In this document: in pieces, positions 61,452 through 64,000 of the stretch
How positions within the stretch are numbered: position 1 is the stretch's first letter
How the letters are laid out: the number at the start of each line of letters is the position of its first letter
NCBI GenBank assembly: GCA_018701215.1
Contig: JABIWH010000033.1
Coordinates: 1-64,000, forward strand
Length of the DNA stretch: 64,000 bases
Source of the DNA: Rhodospirillaceae bacterium
GTDB taxonomy: Bacteria; Pseudomonadota; Alphaproteobacteria; GCA-2731375
Reading direction: 5' to 3'
Translations under genes and position numbers: made by a program
Notes under the pieces: model-generated
Told to the model about the DNA's origin: nothing
Database searches by the model: none
Seen by the model: the letters and a program-made list of their open reading frames with translations, nothing else

Positions 61452-62249
61452 CTAGATCGCCGTGATGCCGCCGTCGACGACCAGTTCGACGCCGGTTACA
61501 TGGCGGGCCTCGTCGGAGGCCAGGAATAGGATGCAGTTGGCCACATCCACCGCCTGGCCGGCTTCACCCATGGGAATACGCCGAATGGAAGCAGCCCATT
61601 TCGGGGCCGGATCGCCGCCGCCCAGATCCATCACCGCATCACCCATCTCGGTTCGAATGATGCCTGGATGCACCGAATTGCAGCGGATGCCCAGGCCCTT
61701 GCGGGCGCAATCGATGGCCACGGATTTGGTCAGCTGGCGCACCGCGCCCTTTGAGGCACCGTAGGCAACGGCAATAGGGGTGCCGATCAGACCAGCCATG
61801 GACGACATGTTGACGATGGCGCCGCCGCCGGCCCCGCCTTTTTTCCGGCCACTATCCGCGGTCATCGCCGCGACGCCGTATTTGCAGCCCAGGAAGACGC
61901 CCTCAACATTGACCGCCTGAATCGCACGCCATTCGTCCATTTCCGTCTCGGCCAGGGTCTGGTTGATGGTGGTGGCGAGGATACCGGCATTGTTGATCAG
62001 GATGTCCGGGCGGCCATGCTCCCGCGCCACCGCAGCCATCAAACTTTGCCAGCTCGCTTCATCCCGCACATCATGTTGGATGAACGCCGCATCCTTGCCC
62101 AAATCATCGGCGGCGGCCTGGCCGGTCTCCGAATTGAATTCAGCGATGATGAGCTTGGCGCCTTCTTCCACCAGCCGGGTGGCGGCGGCCCGGCCGATGC
62201 CGGTGCCACCCCCCGTTACAATGGCGATCTTGCCCTCTACGCGGCCCAT
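61452..62249 (-). CDS. SDR family oxidoreductase (tandem copy 1 of 3)
   Basis: A 265-residue classical short-chain dehydrogenase. Seen: TGGGTGIGRAAATRL (12-26), NNAGILA (86-92), the catalytic Ser in NMSSMAG and Tyr/Lys in YGASKGA, and the C-terminal GVELVVDGGITAI. GGGAG lies 9 nt before the ATG. It is the most divergent of three neighbouring paralogues (SETGQAAADDLG where the others have AESGQAVAEALG). Substrate unknown; the family often acts on cyclic alcohols or 3-oxoacyl compounds. Confidence 0.93.
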   Translation of the reverse strand: MGRVEGKIAIVTGGGTGIGRAAATRLVEEGAKLIIAEFNSETGQAAADDLGKDAAFIQHDVRDEASWQSLMAAVAREHGRPDILINNAGILATTINQTLAETEMDEWRAIQAVNVEGVFLGCKYGVAAMTADSGRKKGGAGGGAIVNMSSMAGLIGTPIAVAYGASKGAVRQLTKSVAIDCARKGLGIRCNSVHPGIIRTEMGDAVMDLGGGDPAPKWAASIRRIPMGEAGQAVDVANCILFLASDEARHVTGVELVVDGGITAI

Positions 62250-62262
62250 ACTGATCGTCTCC

Positions 62263-63060
62263 CTAAATTGCCGTTATACCGCCATCGACCACCAACTCGG
62301 TGCCGGTGACATGACGGGCCTCGTCGGAAGCCAGAAACAGAATGCAGTTGGCCACATCCACCGCCTGACCGGCCTCACCCATGGGTATCTGCACTAGGCG
62401 TTCAGCCCATTTCGCCGCCGCATCGTTATTGCCCAAGGCCATGACCTGATCGCCCATGTCGGTGTGGATAACGCCCGGATGCACCGAATTGCAGCGGATG
62501 CCCAGGCCTTTGCGGGCGCAATCAATGGCCACGGATTTGGTCATTTGCCGCACGGCTCCCTTGGAGGCGCCATAGGCCAGCAAATGCGGCGTGCCGACCA
62601 GACCGGCGATGGACGACATATTGACGATGGCGCCACCACCCAGCCCACCTTTCTCGCGGCCACCATTCGCGGTCATCGCGGCGACGCCATATTTGCAGCC
62701 GAGAAAGACACCTTCCACATTGACCGTCTGCACCGCACGCCATTGCTCCATCTCCGTCTGGCCCAGGGTCTGATCGCTTTCCGTGGCCAGGATGCCAGCG
62801 TTATTGACCAGGATATCAAGGCGGCCATGATGAGAGGCCACCGCCTCCATCAAGGCTTGCCAGCTTGCCTCTTCCCGCACGTCATGCCGCACGAATACGG
62901 CATCGCCGCCCAGGGCCTCAGCCACCGCCTGGCCGCTCTCCGCATTGAATTCGGCGATAGTGACTTTCGCGCCCTCTTCGGCCAGCCGTGCCGCCGCCGC
63001 CCGGCCAATGCCGGTGCCGCCGCCCGTGACAATGGCGATCTTTCCGTCCACGCGTCCCAT
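62263..63060 (-). CDS. SDR family oxidoreductase (tandem copy 2 of 3)
   Basis: A 265-residue SDR with TGGGTGIGRAAAARL, NNAGILA, NMSSIAG and YGASKGA. It is close to copy 3 across AEFNAESGQAVAEALGGDA and MTANGGREKGGLGGG. Start: the ATG at 63060 is 8 nt from GGGAG; an in-frame ATG at 63075 is itself part of that ribosome-site region, so it is rejected. Gaps to the neighbours are 13 and 21 bp. The cofactor is probably NAD, since an acidic residue (Glu in IAEFN) ends beta-2. Confidence 0.92.
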   Translation of the reverse strand: MGRVDGKIAIVTGGGTGIGRAAAARLAEEGAKVTIAEFNAESGQAVAEALGGDAVFVRHDVREEASWQALMEAVASHHGRLDILVNNAGILATESDQTLGQTEMEQWRAVQTVNVEGVFLGCKYGVAAMTANGGREKGGLGGGAIVNMSSIAGLVGTPHLLAYGASKGAVRQMTKSVAIDCARKGLGIRCNSVHPGVIHTDMGDQVMALGNNDAAAKWAERLVQIPMGEAGQAVDVANCILFLASDEARHVTGTELVVDGGITAI

Positions 63061-63081
63061 ACTTAATACTCCCATCTTTTT

Positions 63082-63879
63082 CTAAATTGCGGCGATGCCG
63101 CCATCAACAATCAGCTCGGCACCCGTGACATGGCGGGCTTCATCAGAGGCCAGGAACAGCACGCAATTTGCCACGTCCACCGCCTGACCCGGCTCTCCCA
63201 TGGGTATCAACCGCATGCGGGAGGCATATCTTTTCTTGGCATCGCCACCGCCCAGGCTCAAAACCTGATCACCCATGTCAGTAACGATCATCCCAGGGTG
63301 GACCGAGTTGCAACGGATACCCAGGCCTTTCCTGGCACAATCGATGGCCACGGATTTGGTCATCTGCCGCACCGCGCCCTTGGAGGCACCATAAGCGACC
63401 AGATGCGCCGAGCCGATCATGGCGGCGAGAGATGACATATTGACGATGGCGCCACCGCCCAAACCGCCTTTTTCACGGCCGCCATTCGCGGTCATCGCCG
63501 CGACGCCATACTTGCAGCCCAGAAAGACGCCTTCAACATTGACCGCCTGCACCGCGCGCCACTGCGCCAATTCGGTTTGCGCCAGGGATTGATTATCTTC
63601 AGTGGCCAAGATCCCGGCGTTATTGACCAGAATGTCCGGGCGGCCATGGCGGGAGGCAACGGCGGCCATCAGATCCCGCCAACTCGCCTCTTCGCGCACG
63701 TCATGCTGGATGAAAACCGCATCACCGCCCAAGGCCTCGGCAACCGCCTGGCCGCTTTCCGCATTGAATTCCGCGATGGTAACCTTGGCGCCTTCTTCCG
63801 CCAAACGTGTTGCACAGGCCCGGCCGATACCCGTGCCGGCGCCGGTAACGATGGCGATTTTTCCTTCAACGCGACCCAT
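63082..63879 (-). CDS. SDR family oxidoreductase (tandem copy 3 of 3)
   Basis: A 265-residue SDR with TGAGTGIGRACATRL, NNAGILA, NMSSLAA and YGASKGA. It is nearly colinear with copies 1 and 2 and ends GAELIVDGGIAAI. GAGGGTGAG lies upstream of the ATG. The variable substrate loop after the catalytic region (DAKKRYASRMRLIPMGE) differs from the other copies, hinting at different substrates. First of the three transcribed. Confidence 0.93.
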   Translation of the reverse strand: MGRVEGKIAIVTGAGTGIGRACATRLAEEGAKVTIAEFNAESGQAVAEALGGDAVFIQHDVREEASWRDLMAAVASRHGRPDILVNNAGILATEDNQSLAQTELAQWRAVQAVNVEGVFLGCKYGVAAMTANGGREKGGLGGGAIVNMSSLAAMIGSAHLVAYGASKGAVRQMTKSVAIDCARKGLGIRCNSVHPGMIVTDMGDQVLSLGGGDAKKRYASRMRLIPMGEPGQAVDVANCVLFLASDEARHVTGAELIVDGGIAAI

Positions 63880-63901
63880 TATGTTTACTCACCCTCACTC
63901 A

Positions 63902-64000
63902 TCAAAAAGCCCAATAACGCCCGGTCGCCCCCAACAACATGGTCACCAGCCCCAGAACGAGATTGATCCCGACTATTTTACGGATCTTGGCCAGTTGCAC
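63902..64000 (-). CDS. C-terminus of a membrane protein (partial, runs off the window)
   Basis: The last 32 codons of a minus-strand gene are visible, ending with TGA at 63902-63904. The sequence has one hydrophobic helix (IVGINLVLGLVTMLLGA) after a basic KIRK stretch and ends GRYWAF. This resembles the last helix of small CopD/DUF2269-type membrane proteins, but too little is present to be sure. It would lie 22 bp upstream of the SDR set. Confidence 0.55.
   Translation of the reverse strand: MQLAKIRKIVGINLVLGLVTMLLGATGRYWAF

Noticed and set aside
1..64000. tRNA, rRNA, CRISPR, prophage and origin features
   Set aside because: Looked for cloverleaf ends, regularly spaced direct repeats, integrase/terminase-like proteins and DnaA-box clusters; none were recognised by eye. 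A tRNAscan or Infernal run would settle small RNAs.

Overview
The window reads as a stretch of chromosome from a free-living, metabolically versatile alphaproteobacterium, probably of the Rhodospirillales type. This is inferred from the high GC, the dense short-gap operons, the purE-purK-pyrD and maeB arrangements, and the many relatives of CoA-ligase, hydantoinase, polyamine-type ABC and SDR catabolic genes. I see no rRNA, tRNA, CRISPR array, phage or plasmid backbone. About 57 protein-coding genes can be supported. Two are cut by the window edges and one carries a frameshift.

Layout: 1-2144 holds the 3' part of a molybdenum hydroxylase large subunit, followed by a hairpin and the tail of an IS transposase. 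2592-8900 has two AMP-forming acyl-CoA synthetases flanking a deacetylase / CxxC small protein / CobW-GTPase operon, plus a small 4-TM protein. 9135-16337 carries HyuA, an N-terminally extended HyuB and a giant flotillin-like protein with a 600-bp internal duplication. 16368-25101 holds a polyamine-type ABC transporter. Its ATPase lies on the + strand with a DadA-like oxidase, a uronate-dehydrogenase-like protein, a frameshifted enolase-superfamily gene and a membrane adenylate cyclase. Its two permeases and Tat-exported binding protein lie on the - strand. 25304-27249 has a dihydropyrimidinase/hydantoinase and a GNAT acetyltransferase.

27257-35436 is a nine-gene minus-strand run: upp, a Sua5-like gene, a membrane protein, an amidase, a DehI-like dehalogenase, a 4-TM protein, a crotonase, a glutamine amidotransferase and a reductive-dehalogenase/QueG-like Fe-S protein. 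It is the best candidate for an undescribed catabolic system. 35500-38140 looks compositionally different and carries a DUF2927 lipoprotein and a lipase. 38141-51154 is mostly housekeeping: a DUF465 protein, a diguanylate cyclase, purE-purK-pyrD, a retropepsin-like protease, maeB, a DMT permease, a SnoaL-like protein, mutS and a TcuA-like flavoprotein. 51206-54017 is a LysR/acyl-CoA dehydrogenase divergent pair. 54161-63879 is a second catabolic region: an epimerase, a SnoaL-like protein, a cupin, a Baeyer-Villiger-type monooxygenase divergent from an alpha/beta hydrolase, then a run with a 2-hydroxyacid dehydrogenase, a DapA-like aldolase, a quinone oxidoreductase and three tandem paralogous SDRs.

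Functional theme: uptake and oxidative or hydrolytic breakdown of amines, cyclic amides, carboxylic acids and possibly halogenated or cyclic-ketone compounds, feeding CoA-ester metabolism. All family assignments come from reading motifs. No database search was run.
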